Assembly (NCBI GenBank): GCA_021234155.1
Contig: JAJEKV010000049.1
Location: 8,842,036 to 8,906,035 of the forward strand
Source: Isoetes taiwanensis
Lineage: Eukaryota > Streptophyta > Lycopodiopsida > Isoetales > Isoetaceae
Direction of reading: 5' to 3'
Length of the DNA stretch: 64,000 nt
Numbering within the stretch: position 1 is the first letter of the stretch; every line of letters starts with the position of its first letter. The notes beneath the pieces were generated by a model. The model was not told where the DNA came from. It ran no database searches and saw only the letters and a list, made by a program, of their open reading frames with translations. The position numbers were made by a program, and so were the translations under genes. Below, piece by piece: positions 11,450 to 22,697 of this stretch.

Positions 11450-14400
11450 TGCATGACACAAACTACCTTGTCTATATCAATGTGCCCTGGGGTCTCATAT
11501 CTCGCGACAGTCACAGCAATTCCTGAACCATCTGACAGGCCAAAGACAGACTGTATTTTTCTGTGAATGTAAGATGTGAATAAGATATAATTTATCATTT
11601 ATCTGGCAAGTGTCATGTATATTTCTTCCTTACCCTTTGCCAAATGTTGGCTCTCCTAGTATAACTGCTCTTTGATTGTCTTTTAGTGTTCCGGCTAAGA
11701 TTTCACTTGCACTAGCTGTTCCTTTATTCACCTGCACTCAATAAGAGCACAAAACAATTGACGCAAAAGCCTTGTGACCCGAGTCACAATTAGCATTCTC
11801 ACTACTAATTGTCATCAATTAAATTTGCATTTGGGGGACAGCTTATGAACAACAAAGCCGTGATCAAAGCTTATGAACAACAAAGCCATGATCAATTACC
11901 AGCACTTTCGAAACAAGAACTCCTGTACCATCTGCCTCATATATGTCACGAACACCTAATAACACCTTTATCCAGCCTGTGCAATGCAAATAATTTGAAG
12001 GATTAACCATATGCTCAAAACGCAAAAAATACATATATATTTAATCTGTTATGTGCACATACCACATCTTTGCTATGTCAATAGCTGCCGGAAAAAACCC
12101 ACCACTGCAGATAATAACAAAATTCAATATCGTTTCTGTAGAAAACTAAAGCCTCCTTTGTAGAACTCTATACCCATTGTTTCTAATGTCAAGGATATAG
12201 GCATTTGCCCCACTTTCCCGGCAAGGCTTCAACAGCGTCTTTGAGAGCTCCTGCATAGAAATTGGGGGGAAGCTTGATCAGAATTTGTGACCCTGTGGAA
12301 CAACAGAAAGGGAAATGCAAAGGTTTTCAACAAATTATAACATCTTTACGCTCAAGGGTGGGCTCAATTCCTTTCACTTTAGCTCCCAAAGAAAGCTCAT
12401 TGTGCCCTATCTTGGGATATGGTACTTATGTATCAAATGAACTCAGAAATATACAGACCTACAAAACACCGCTAGACAAGAATATGAATCCAGATCAGGC
12501 ACTTCATCACCAGACTGAGGTATTTCAGAACTGCCACTATTATTTGAATCTAACCTTCGTTGAAAAGAAGGTGACAATATTCCGTAAAACAATTCCACAT
12601 TCTTGCATGTGATATGAAATTAAGATTATGGATGAAAGGGCAGCAGTCAAGTACGATAAGCATTTTGACTGAATGTCGATAGACGTATGTAGCCCAGTCT
12701 GAATGGGAAACTCTCTCCATTTGGCACATCACAGAGGTACCACTGTACTGGATTAAGTGTTATCTTCTCTCTCCTATTAAAAAAAATTAACTGGATTAAA
12801 ACTTCTGCAGACACAAGCTCATACATCACGTAATGAAAAGTTCCCATTTGTTGCTAAGTAATAATGGACAAATCTCCACTGCCTATTTAATAAGTTGAAA
12901 ATTGAGTATATTCTAAGAGGCTCACATTAATGCATAGTCTTTTTTAACCCCTTGATCCTTGCACTGTACTGTCAGCTTGACCACCGTGCTTTCTGGGCCT
13001 CTGTTTGCAGGTTCAAGTTTAATTCACCCAACCAACATTTCTGTTAATGCACATGGTATAGTCACTTAAACTTACTGTAACCATTGTGCAGCCTCGTACA
13101 AGCTCATTCCTTGTGTGCTTCTTCCATCAATACTTAGAACAACATCTCCAGGCAAAATACCAGCACGAGCAGCAGGACCCCCCAGCAGAGGAGCTACCAC
13201 TACAAGCTCAGATGTCGCTGAACTGGAGTTCATATCAAATCCAACCTCCAATCCAACTCCAGTAATCGCACCACTGGTACCAGACTAACTTATACAAAGG
13301 AAGCCAACCCAAAACAACAAAAGGAATTATACCCAGAAAGTATATAAAACTATTTGCTATAAAGCCACATGAGGCACTAGAATCTATTTGATTAACTAGA
13401 ATGTCCAATCAAGTTTGCTTTAATATCCTATCAACACTTTGCATTCAAGATAGCCACTTGCATTCAAGGATAAAAAATCTCCATACCACTAGGCTTCTGA
13501 ACTTTTCTGGCTCTAAGAAACGTGTGAAGGGATCCTGTAATGTTTCCAACATTTTCCGGATTGCAGCATCTGAAAATAAATCGTATGACTCAAGTATTGA
13601 ACTTATAGTGTGCCGCTGCTTGTCAAAATGTACATACATGTATCCTCCCGTGTTCTCATTGGCTCATTGCGAAGAGCATCCTCTCTGTATCGAAACCAGT
13701 TCTGTCCATTAAATTTTTTATCAACATAAGCACGATCAATTGTCCTCCAAGCCTCCAAAAACAATAGATTCTCCTCTGTAAGTGCCCCTGAGATTTTAGA
13801 ATAAGACAAAAATAAGAAAAAAATCAACGTTGCTTGGCTGCTAAGATTCCTATTAACAAAGTACTCGATTTTTGTAGTGGCCAAGCCAGCTTATAATACA
13901 GAAAATGCTAAGCCGCAGAAAGCCATACATGGGATAGAGAGAGAGACCATAAATGGAGTTCTCTTCATCATGAAAGTTATTGTTGCCAAGCCGATGACAC
14001 AACAATACTTCTTTCTGTACCTTATCGTGTGTACCAGCCACTGTTTTGTTAACCCTAAGTTTGATGTGCCACTAAGTCTTCATATGAAAGTGCTTGCAGT
14101 AGTATTCAACACATCAAAGTGTCCTAAAAAAGATGCTAAAATAACAATTTGGTTTAAGCTTTGTTTAATGGTCTCCTCACATTTCGGTATCTCCCTAGAT
14201 CTACGCTAATACTGTCTAGAAGAAAACTTTGGAGCTTTGACCGTATATGTTGCAAATTCAATAACAAAACATGAATATTGCCTATCAGAAAAGAAGAAAG
14301 GACTTATAAGCAGAAAGTGTAAAGCTGCCAGGACCAGCTGCAAGAAGTGACGCAGCAATGATGGAACTCATGCAAAAAACCACTCCTTTTTTCTTCACGT

Positions 14401-14695
14401 CTTGCAAATAAAAAGCATGTAATACTCTAGCTTTCCACAACCATAAACGCCAGAAGGGATTTACAAGCCTTGATGACTCTTTCTGGATGATATAAAAGAT
14501 TTGTTTGAAACATTTTGCTTGCCAAAGTTGTCCTTCCCTTTTTGTCTTTTGTCTTTGTTTTCCTCTATCTGAACAAATGCAATAAACGGATTTCCACCTA
14601 GCTGAACCATGTGAAGGTCGTCTCGAGTGTTCAACCTGAACATAAGAGGAAACTCTCGGAGTTAAACCTATAGCATTCCCATCGATCCGAGACAT
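11450..14695 (-). pseudogene. CTPA: carboxyl-terminal processing protease (CtpA-like), intron-bearing, frameshifted
   Basis: CtpA trims the C-terminus of the D1 precursor in the thylakoid lumen, a step in photosystem II assembly. Exons from 5' to 3' on the minus strand give a Ser/Arg/Lys-rich targeting segment with a hydrophobic stretch (SSIIAASLLAAGPGSF, about 14300-14460), LTEENLLFLEAWRTIDRAYV (about 13790), LQDPFTRFLEPEKF (about 13530), a PDZ segment ending SLYEAAQWLQ (13080-13290), KLTVQCKDQG (about 12960), the LNPVQWYL block (about 12750), ESGANAYILDIRNN (about 12200), GGFFPAAIDIAKMW (about 12090), and [14 protein letters not shown] then GEPTFGKG (about 11640-11735), which carry the catalytic Ser and Lys. 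Lesions: one extra base in the 12.2 kb exon, a roughly 20-base deletion near 11970 removing the YICDSR-type segment, and no final exon. GT/AG splice sites are mostly kept. A sequencing error could explain one lesion but hardly all. Confidence 0.75.
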
Positions 14696-15221
14696 CGGAT
14701 CGCCATTCTAGAATGGGACGAGCATGCATGTTTTGCATGCATGCGGGCGGCGCATGCCCGTTTTGGTTGGGAGTTCGCTATTTTAGGCGCGTTTCTGCTT
14801 CGACTTCTCATCGGCGCTTCCTCTTCTCTCTCAGCAGTACCTTATTCTCTTTGAATTGTTTCCAGACAGGGGAGGGGCTTCTTCCCTTTGGTTTGGCCAA
14901 TTGGCGTTTCTTTCATCTGTCCTTTCTCGGCCTTTAGCCTTCATCCTGTGACCTTCGTCCCTCGATCCTAGTTTGTTAAGGAAGTCCTTTGGTATTCCGG
15001 GCGGTTTGTTGGTTTCATGCGAGTCCCATTCTAGAATCCCATCGATCCGAGACATCGGATCGCCATTCTAGAAGGGGACGAGCATGCATGTTTTGCATGC
15101 ATGCGGGCGGCGCATGCCCGTTTTGGTTGGGAGTTCGCTATTTTAGGCGCGTTTCTGCTTCGACTTCTCATCGGCGCTTCCTCTTCTCTCGGCCGATACC
15201 TTATTCTCTTTGAACCCACCC
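14678..15221. repeat. 359-bp-spaced direct repeat, palindrome-rich
   Basis: About 185 bp starting CCCATCGATCCGAGACATCG occurs at 14678-14862 and again at 15037-15221, nearly identical, with a 359-bp repeat period. Each copy contains TCTAGA, a CATGCATG...CATGCATG inverted repeat and a GGGC...GCCC hairpin. The first copy overlaps the 5' end of the CtpA-like gene, and its most upstream possible ATG lies inside the repeat. Confidence 0.85.
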
Positions 15222-15425
15222 TCCCCCTTCTTTGTTATTGTATTTTTTATCGCGTGGCACGCGTGTAATCAACCCCTCCACTCACGGGGAGTTATTTTTT
15301 TGTCTTGTTGTTTTGTTGGTGATGTGCAGGTACAGGTTAGCGAGCGGCATCTGTTTCGACTTTTCCATTCGTGGGTTTTGGGAGCGATTTTTATGCCTTA
15401 CGTTTGTCCAAGCCCCTTGCCGAAG

Positions 15426-15490
15426 GCTTATCACTAGGGTTTTTCCTCGAAAACCCGAAAGGGCGGGGTTTTTTAATCCCGGTGATAAGC
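15426..15490 (+). other. structured hairpin like LINE family 2 3' ends
   Basis: A perfect 9-bp outer stem (GCTTATCAC 15426-15434 with GTGATAAGC 15482-15490) encloses AGGGTTTTTC, CTCGAAAACCC and GGGGTTTTTTAATCC. The order and most bases match the 3' hairpin of LINE copies A, B and C. One outer pair is C-G here where the LINE copies have T-A (T.G in copy C). No LINE coding sequence sits upstream and no (TTCTA)n tail follows. It may mark a non-autonomous relative. Confidence 0.65.
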
Positions 15491-15499
15491 TTTCAAATT

Positions 15500-17980
15500 G
15501 TACACTAGCCCGATCTCTATTAGCATTGTAATTTGTTGGGGTCCAAATGATATAATTGGATTTTCCCTTTATTTTTATGGGTAGTTCAAGATGTGCGGCT
15601 ACCCACTATCCACCATTGTAGAAAATCTGCTGAGATGAATGAGAAGCAAGTCTAAAAATCAAGGAAGATTATTGCATTTCGATGAGTAATGTGAATGATG
15701 GAAGATTATGTGGATGTGGATGCGCATTCATAAGCAACAAAAACCTGAGAAAACAAATAGAACGGAATTATGGCATACCTTGTATCCTTTGCATTCAACA
15801 TGACAATGTCATTCAACATGTTGTTCAAGATGTCTGCGAATGAAAGAGGACAGATGAGATGAAAAGTATCTCAAAAGTACACGGTTGACTTCCAACAAAA
15901 ACATTTATCATGTCAAATCCTCATGACACGTCACATCATATCCTTCAATACAATCACATCACAAGTTTGCACTACTCTTCATTTCTTTTGTAAAGTCCTA
16001 AAGTTAGTCAACGATCCGAGCATTATAACACGCCTGTCAAACTACCATTTAACCTCCCGGCCGGATAGACTTGAACAGTAAGTAGTATTTGAGGGGAAAC
16101 TAAACGAAGCAGATCCAAAGAAAAAGGAAAGCACCGATTATAAAAGCACCATCGCCAAATCATCGCCTCTCTTAAGAAGATGCATGAAATTGGCATTGTA
16201 CCTGCGAGATGTAAACTCCTCAGAACTTGGTTGTGACCCGACAAAGGCGGACTAAAGTTTATAGATTTTGGTGCGACAAAGAATCGACCCACGAGTTGGA
16301 AAGAATTGTTTTCCAAATCGGGGCACTTCAAAAAATGCGACAAATTATGCTCAGGGATGCAAACCGCTATAGATGGTCGCAATAGCACTTTAAAAACAAT
16401 AATATACACAAGTAAGCACGATAACGGATGGGTGCAAAACTTTTACGCTCAATTCAAGCGGAATCACCTCTCGAGCCATAAGCTTAAGAATTGAGGAACT
16501 GGAACCGACACATGTTAGCTTTCATAGCCTAGACAACCGCACTTGTTACAAAAGATTCAATGCCATCCCCGGGGATCAATGTCACAGTGCGGGTGGTCCG
16601 GGCATGTAAGTGATATTTCGGCAAAACCCATTACTCTGTTAGGGCTAATATATTAGCAAGCAAGACTGGCAGTGTGATCCATTGCACTGGGATCAGTATA
16701 CTTACTTCTCTCCAGAACAAAGAGTTTTTTGCCAGAACAGATCCCCAAGCATTTGAAAATCATTCCAGAAGTGCTCATTCTGGAAGCCTATTCTTATCTG
16801 TCCATTTCGAAGTTCTTATCTGCCCATTCTTATCTGTTCTTCCCAGAGCAGAGCCATGGCCAGAGAAACCGGTAATACCTAAAAAGGTCGAATAAAAAAA
16901 ACAACAAAATGGGATTTTCCTTTGTAATCTCTTAGAATGCAATGCCGGAAGACCACCGCTTTGATCATAACTGGAGTTTGAGCCTCCGCATTTTGCTTCC
17001 AGCGCCATAACTTCCAACGCTACACACGGACGGACATGCTGGAATTTCGAAGTTTTTTTCTCCACCGTAGATGAAATCAAACGACTACTAGGCTCTCCAC
17101 CTGCTCAATAATCCCACCTGGCAGCAACGTGGACACTCTGAAATTGCTTCAAAGTGTCCACTTGCGTTTGTGCAAACGTGCTAAAAAAGAGAGAGATCGG
17201 ATTTTAGAAAAAAAGGTGCTTTGTTTGCACCCTTCAATCTGATTAGGCCATCTGTGGCCGTTCGATCTAGGGCTGGATCCAAATCCAAGAATTACAATAT
17301 AACATTATAATATAGGATGTATAAAATTACTATATGGAATATCGTAATTCATACCATAAAAATATGTCTCGTGGAAACTATGATGTGTCAATCTAAAAAG
17401 TCCAACCTGGACTGGAGAAAATCCAACTGTTTCGGTAAAAATCCAGTTGTCGGAAACTGGTTGAGAGGAACGCGAATCTGTGTAAAAATGTTTCGTGCCC
17501 GACTCCGGAAGAAGATTCGACAGAGGAGATCCAGTCTAGCATCTTAGATGAAGTGGCGAGGGTCCTAAGATCTTGCACGGGTAGAATGCCAGTCGAAATT
17601 AGGTATGTTTGCACATCCTACTATGCTACTGCTGCTGCTGAAATTACAGAGCCTAAAAACAGAACTTCCAGATGGATGAAGGCCCTTTTCCTGTAATGAA
17701 AGCGGCAAGCTAGCGCTCTAGGCTGAGCTTTGGCTATGGCAAGCCGAGCATTATCCAAGGGCAGAAAAGGCATGAAAATGAACCAATCTTCGTTATCCCT
17801 TCTTCTATTTCCATCATCTATTCTTCTTTTCAACCAGCCTTTCCATCATGTAATTCTAGATACCTTTTGCTATCAGATCATCTTCTGTCGCTAACAATTT
17901 TTGGAACTCCATCGTCACCATTATTGAAAGATTGAACAAAAATTGGACAAAAGAACAATAGGAAATCAGAGAAATCAGAT
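15500..17980. other. non-coding stretch, no gene recognised
   Basis: No recognisable gene. The longest open frame is 128 codons on the minus strand at 16023-16409; it has no domain I know and no support beyond its length. Around 16790-16840 three short copies of TTCTTATCTG lie close together. Confidence 0.45.
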
Positions 17981-17989
17981 TACTCAGAT

Positions 17990-18545
17990 ACTTGATTATA
18001 TCAGAAAAATCGGTAACCTTGCCTCAGAAGGCTACAACTATAAATATATATCATTATCTGAATCTAATGCATGAGTTGCTCCAAAACTTAAGCTCCTAAG
18101 ATTAAATTTAAGGAATTACTAAAACCTAACAACTTGATTCTCGCTTCTCATTTTAGCAATCCTAATACCTCCATTTAAAATGAGAGCATTTAGAATTGAT
18201 TGTCTCCAACCCGAGCCTCTGCAGAAAATTCTGAAACTTGGATTTCCCAATGCTTTTGTCATGACATCTACAAACATGTCTGAAGTGACAAGATGTTGTA
18301 ATTTGATGGTTCCCTGGCGTATGATGTTTCTAATGAAATGAAATTTCTTTCATCCTTTTATGATCTCAAGGGTCATCTCATCTTGAATTGCTCCTTGATT
18401 ATCTACCATTCTTGTCATGCCCGTATTTTTTGTGAATTTGGACTTCTATAGCTATTCTCTGGGCGGATATCTTCATTGAATGCATTTGCAATGGCATAGT
18501 ACTCAGCCTCGATTGATTGATTGTGCTACCCCCTGGTTCACGTAT
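17990..18545 (-). pseudogene. Ty1/Copia remnant, RNase H end
   Basis: Broken minus-strand frames give IEAEYYAIANAFNED and, after shifts, IKLQHLVTSDMFVDVMTKAL. These match the end of Copia polyproteins: the RNase H AEY motif and the terminal DIMTKxL-like segment. Several stops and frameshifts are present. No LTR was identified next to it. Confidence 0.6.
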
Positions 18546-19135
18546 GTATTCCGTGAGAATACATGTGCGCGGATCGGGAGAGTTTTTTCGAAAAAAAAAT
18601 ATCGTATACATGCGGGCGCCATCATACGTTTTGGCTTCCGGATGTATGCATTTTCCACGGTCCGGGGGATGGATTTCTTGAGCTGCTAAAGGCGTAGAGA
18701 ATGCGTTTAGGGTTTGAATCCGAAGCGCACATGCCGCCGGAAAAACGTTTTAGGATTTGGTGTTTTGAGGTAATGTTTTGATGTTTTTTCGTCCCTCGCC
18801 ACATAAAAAAATCTAGCAATGTGAGTTTAGTCATGAACGGATTAGGAAGTAGTTAGACGAAAAAAGATAAACCATTGTTGATGCATTTGATTTTAAAGTC
18901 CATTTGCATTGTTGATGCTTTTTTTTTTTTTTTCTGCGCCAAGCTTCCCCTTTCTCCATTTCGCCCCCATTCTCGTGAGATCCGTGGTGGAAATCTGGTT
19001 TTAGAGGGTTTTGCATCTAAGTAAGGTCTCGTTAAGATCGGTTTTGTGCATGCATGTCGGTAACGCTATACCTTCACAAGCGACTCTCTAATATTACTTT
19101 TTGTTTCTTTTTGCTTATGTCGTCGGTTGAAGAAA
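18546..19135. other. intergenic, possible upstream region of the 19.1 kb gene
   Basis: No coding region seen. It includes a short direct repeat (GCATTTG and TTGTTGATGC text near 18870-18920) and a T-run (about 18920-18933). A promoter for the downstream gene would be expected here, but I cannot point to a convincing TATA box. Confidence 0.35.
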
Positions 19136-21579
19136 ATGGAAAGGACGATAGTTGTTAAGGTGAATGAAGGTTGTGGAATCGTGGCTGACCTTGGCCTCGT
19201 GATGGTGTCCCAAGAATGCACTTACGTGGATGTCCGCAATGAAATAAGACAGATCGGACTCTTGGAGGATGAGAAAGAATTTGTATTTCTTGGAGATAGG
19301 GAAGTGGCCTTCACGCCAAGGCGGGAGGTAAGGTTTAAGGTTTGTGGTGACGAGGTTACTATCAAGGTGGTTGGAGAGCCCGCACAAAAAGGCGAGGACC
19401 GTTGTTGAGAGCATTTCATCTCAAAATCTCCAATTTGAGATGGTAGACTAGGACTGTCATAGCCGAGGAGCGTAACCAATGAAGAGGTAAATCATGATGA
19501 TGAACTTGTTCTCGTTGAAGATACCGCCTTTTTAGATGATGCATCGATTTAAATTTTTTTCAAAGAATAGGTTGCTATCCAAGTTAGCAACAAGGTTTGA
19601 TGTTGCCAAATGGCAAGTTGCTTTGAGGAAGTTAAGTTCAAAGTCAGAAGAAAAGAATCGAAAAGACAGGTTTGAATTGTGTTCTTACGATGCCCATGGT
19701 AAACCAGTATTTGCTATTTGGTGTCTTGAATGTGAGAAACGTTATGGTAAAGGTGGAGATGATACCTTGTGTAACTTTGAACGCAGCCACTTGAAGTCCA
19801 AGGGTCATGCCGATAATTACGAGCGTAACCTCAAGTGTGAGGAGAAGGGAGAGCGGTGGTGGGAGAAGGAGGATCAGCCTTGCAATGTTGAGGAGGAGCT
19901 GGACATTTGCAAGGAGAACCAAACTCTAGTAGAAAGTACATTAGCTGCTGCCATTGCAAAGTTTCAAGAAGAAACTAGGAATTTTTGATGTTGTGTTCAA
20001 GCTTTATGAGAGCAACATTGGTGGATATGCTAAACTTGATGACGTTCGTGTTGTTTGTGCCATGTGTGAAAGGCTTCTCGAACTGTTTCCAAGAACTGGA
20101 AGTCTTAATGGCCACATGAAAGATCATATTCTATCTAAGAGACACGTGCATGCTGTCATGAATACAGGTAAGGAGTCAAGTGACCAAGCAGCAAGAGGTG
20201 GCAGGCCGAAGAAATGGGCTGAAGCAGACCCGCAACAAGGAAAATTGCATTCTTTTTTTGCAAGAGGTAACCTCTATTTTATTTGTTAGAAGTAGTGTTC
20301 ACGTTTTAGCTGCTATAATGTTGAATAATCTCAGCTGATTCGGACTGATTTTGACATGAGCAGCAAATCCTCCGTGCCCTCCAAGCTCGAGCAGCCAAGC
20401 TTCATCAAGTAACAGTTCACGTGAGTACTCTTAGTGGCTTCATAAGTGGTTTGTATTTTAAGTTTGTAGGGTATCTAGGGTTTCATTGTCGTATTTCGGT
20501 AACAGAAACGTCCTTGGCTCTACTATGCTGGGGCTTTTGGCAGAACAAATATAGGTATGGAGATAAAGTTAAGGATTTAAGACCCTTTCTGCATGAGCTG
20601 AAAGAAGGGACACATTGGTATTGTGAACCTGCATTGCAGCATACATTTGTAGTCGGGCAGGGTTTAATAGAGATTAGTGGCTCGTTTAGGCATAAGAAAT
20701 GCAAGAGGGTCAGTCTTAAAGGTGAACCCTTTGAAAATTATCAATGTTCTTTATGTGCTGCTATTCCGAAAGAGAGGGATTTTTACATGAGAGTGCATAG
20801 ACAGACCGATGACAAGGTGGCAAGGGGATTTAGAACCACAAAATTATGTATTAGATCATATTACTTGAATGCAATTGAGATCAAGAAGATGGCCAGGTCT
20901 GCAGGTCATGAGGTAAGGAAGTTACATAAGGAATTAATGTTTTCCAAAATGAGAGTTACTGCATTGTCCATGAAAGAAAGGTCGCTAAGAGGGAGTCTGG
21001 AGGAGTCAATGAACAGGAAAGATGTCAGCAGATTCTGCCAGGACATAGTGGAGGCACATCGGCAAGGTAAATTTAGTGGAAAACCAGCTCTTTGGGATTT
21101 TCTAAGGGACATAGCTCAAAACATAATCAGACCAGGCCATAAAAGAAGATACAGGGAAACCACAAAGGCGTTGTTTGAAACAATTAAGATATGGGGAGGG
21201 AGAAGAATAGGGAAAGAGAGTAGGGAGCCCGTGGACTTAGTTAAACGCCCGTCTTTTGAAGTTCAATTAAATCTGGCATATTACAGTAAACATTGCAGCA
21301 AGGACGACAAGTCCACTTGGTTTACTTATGATCTGGCCGATAATCGACTTATAGACCTCGAGTCTATCATATCTCTTGCATCTTTAAGATATGAACCTGC
21401 CAAAAACATTTACCATCTGCATGATAATGACAGAGTACAGCTGAATAAGTTTGTCCGTGAACAGAATATTGGTAGGGTAATATTAAATTAGACGTCTTCA
21501 AATGGTTGAATTCTGCTACTAACTATCTCTTCTCTTTCATTTTTTTTTTGTAGGTGACAAGGGAAAGCAGAAGGTCTAG
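19136..21579 (+). CDS. unrecognised spliced gene: two zinc fingers, PIP-box-like motif, large C-terminal domain
   Basis: I do not recognise this family. The first ATG (19136) opens a segment of about 90 residues (ERTIVVKVNE...) that could form a beta-grasp-like fold. Next come two similar fingers, C-x2-C-x18-H-x5-H (CLEC...HLKSKGH, about 19722-19808) and C-x2-C-x19-H-x5-H (CAMC...HILSKRH, about 20056-20147). Then follow a GGRPKK basic patch, QQGKLHSFF (about 20236-20259) matching the PCNA-binding PIP-box pattern Q-x2-L-x2-F-F, and a Ser-rich linker. The final domain of about 320 residues contains CSLCAAIPKER and LWDFLRDIAQNI. Introns 20267-20363, 20421-20505 and 21472-21553 have GT/AG ends and restore the frame, ending in TAG at 21577-21579. 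Upstream, frame changes near 19408-19536 and 19936-19978 need short introns or are lesions. A domesticated transposase is one alternative. Confidence 0.5.
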
Positions 21580-21778
21580 GGAGTGTATAAGGTTCAGGCA
21601 GATATTTGTGAAGTACTTTATCAATGATCATTTATGATTAAAGCTACCATTTCAACAGTTTAAGTTTAAGAGCAGTTTTCTGCTTTGTATAAATCTCGTG
21701 CATGTTCTATTTGCTTTGCTTTACTTAATGCATTGTACGTTGGAAACTGTGATCTTGTTTAAACTTTACTTTGAATGC

Positions 21779-21784
21779 AATAAA
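21779..21784 (+). promoter_or_regulatory. AATAAA polyadenylation signal
   Basis: A canonical AATAAA lies about 200 bases after the stop of the 19.1-21.6 kb gene, on the same strand. Confidence 0.4.
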
Positions 21785-22379
21785 CAGTGGCTACTGGTTG
21801 CTTGTGGAACTAGTTAGTTAGGTGTGCTTTAAGCCTTTCTGATTCCATTACTCGATGATTTATTTCTGCAGCATTTACAGAAGCATAATAAAATGCTTCC
21901 AAAACAGCAGATGCTGTTACCCTACACTCTACTTTTAAGGGCATGACGTGAAGACATAAGACATAATCAAAATCATACTTTAAAAACAACAAAACATAAA
22001 TTGTTTGAAGTCTGGTTTCGGTTAAGAACATTACATAAAAGAAACATATTAAGAGACAAACTAAAACACAAGAACAATGTCTGAAACTGCTTCATATTCA
22101 TATTATAATAACATACTTTACAAAAAGGAAGGTTCACACCTGCGCATGGCAGTTTACATCCCTGTTTTCATGGCCATTTACAAAAACAAAGCAGTCCTAA
22201 ACATATCAGATCAGGAGCTTTACAAAAAATAACAGATCAGGAGCTTTACAAAACAAGTTAGGGAGATTTCGTATGGCAAATAAAAAAAACCTAAGCTATT
22301 ATTATGGACGTCCTGGAGGCATAACCCGGGGCATAACTTAACAGATATCAGAATAACGGAGGCGGGAACGGAGGTTAGA

Positions 22380-22697
22380 CTAACGGAGGCGCTTCATCAA
22401 CTGCCCGGAGGGCACATACAGATTGTTCCCTCTTGCACGGATTTTCATTTCCAAAAGCCGCTCATCTGCAGGAGTCACCCGATCAACCCATTGCTGAACT
22501 TTTTCAGTGATATGAGCTCCATGATCTTGCACGTGCACCACTTCCATGCAGGAAAATTTCGCGACAACCTTCAGTTTAGTGCCCTTGGGCTCTTCCTCAG
22601 GCGGGGCCTCTTCCTCAGGCGCGGCCTCTTCCTTCGGTGGAGCAGAGCCCACGGATTCTTCAGTGGGCAGCCGGGCGGTGGTCTTAATCCGCGCCAT
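22380..22697 (-). CDS. 105-residue protein with histone-H3-tail-like N-terminus
   Basis: The frame starts at ATG 22697 with MARIKTTARLPTEES. Histone H3 starts MARTKQTARKST, so M, A, R, K, T, A and R line up without gaps. An acidic, Pro-rich repeat follows (EEAAPEEEAPPEEEPKG, about residues 23-39), then a mixed region KLKVVAKFSCMEVV and a basic C-terminus ending QLMKRLR. No histone fold is present. The coding DNA is much more GC-rich than its surroundings, and the 5' leader is also GC-rich, as in a real gene. I cannot name a function. The H3 resemblance could be chance, or mimicry of an H3K4 reader ligand as seen in some other proteins. It points toward the 19.1-21.6 kb gene (convergent). Confidence 0.5.
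   Translation of the reverse strand: MARIKTTARLPTEESVGSAPPKEEAAPEEEAPPEEEPKGTKLKVVAKFSCMEVVHVQDHGAHITEKVQQWVDRVTPADERLLEMKIRARGNNLYVPSGQLMKRLR

Noticed and set aside
11306-11566. Plus-strand frame near the CtpA 3' end, including VHPDN-like text
   Set aside because: It is antisense to the VFGLSDGSG exon; the missing CtpA C-terminal exon would have to be on the minus strand.
12262-12612. 116-codon plus-strand open frame
   Set aside because: It lies antisense to the CtpA-like gene, largely in an intron, with no domain or splice support.
16023-16409. 128-codon minus-strand open frame
   Set aside because: No recognisable domain, no splice or promoter evidence; length alone is not enough in a window of this size.
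20421-20505. GTG start at 20421 for the large C-terminal frame of the novel gene
   Set aside because: The GTG is the splice donor of a 85-base intron; the upstream exon joins in frame at 20506.
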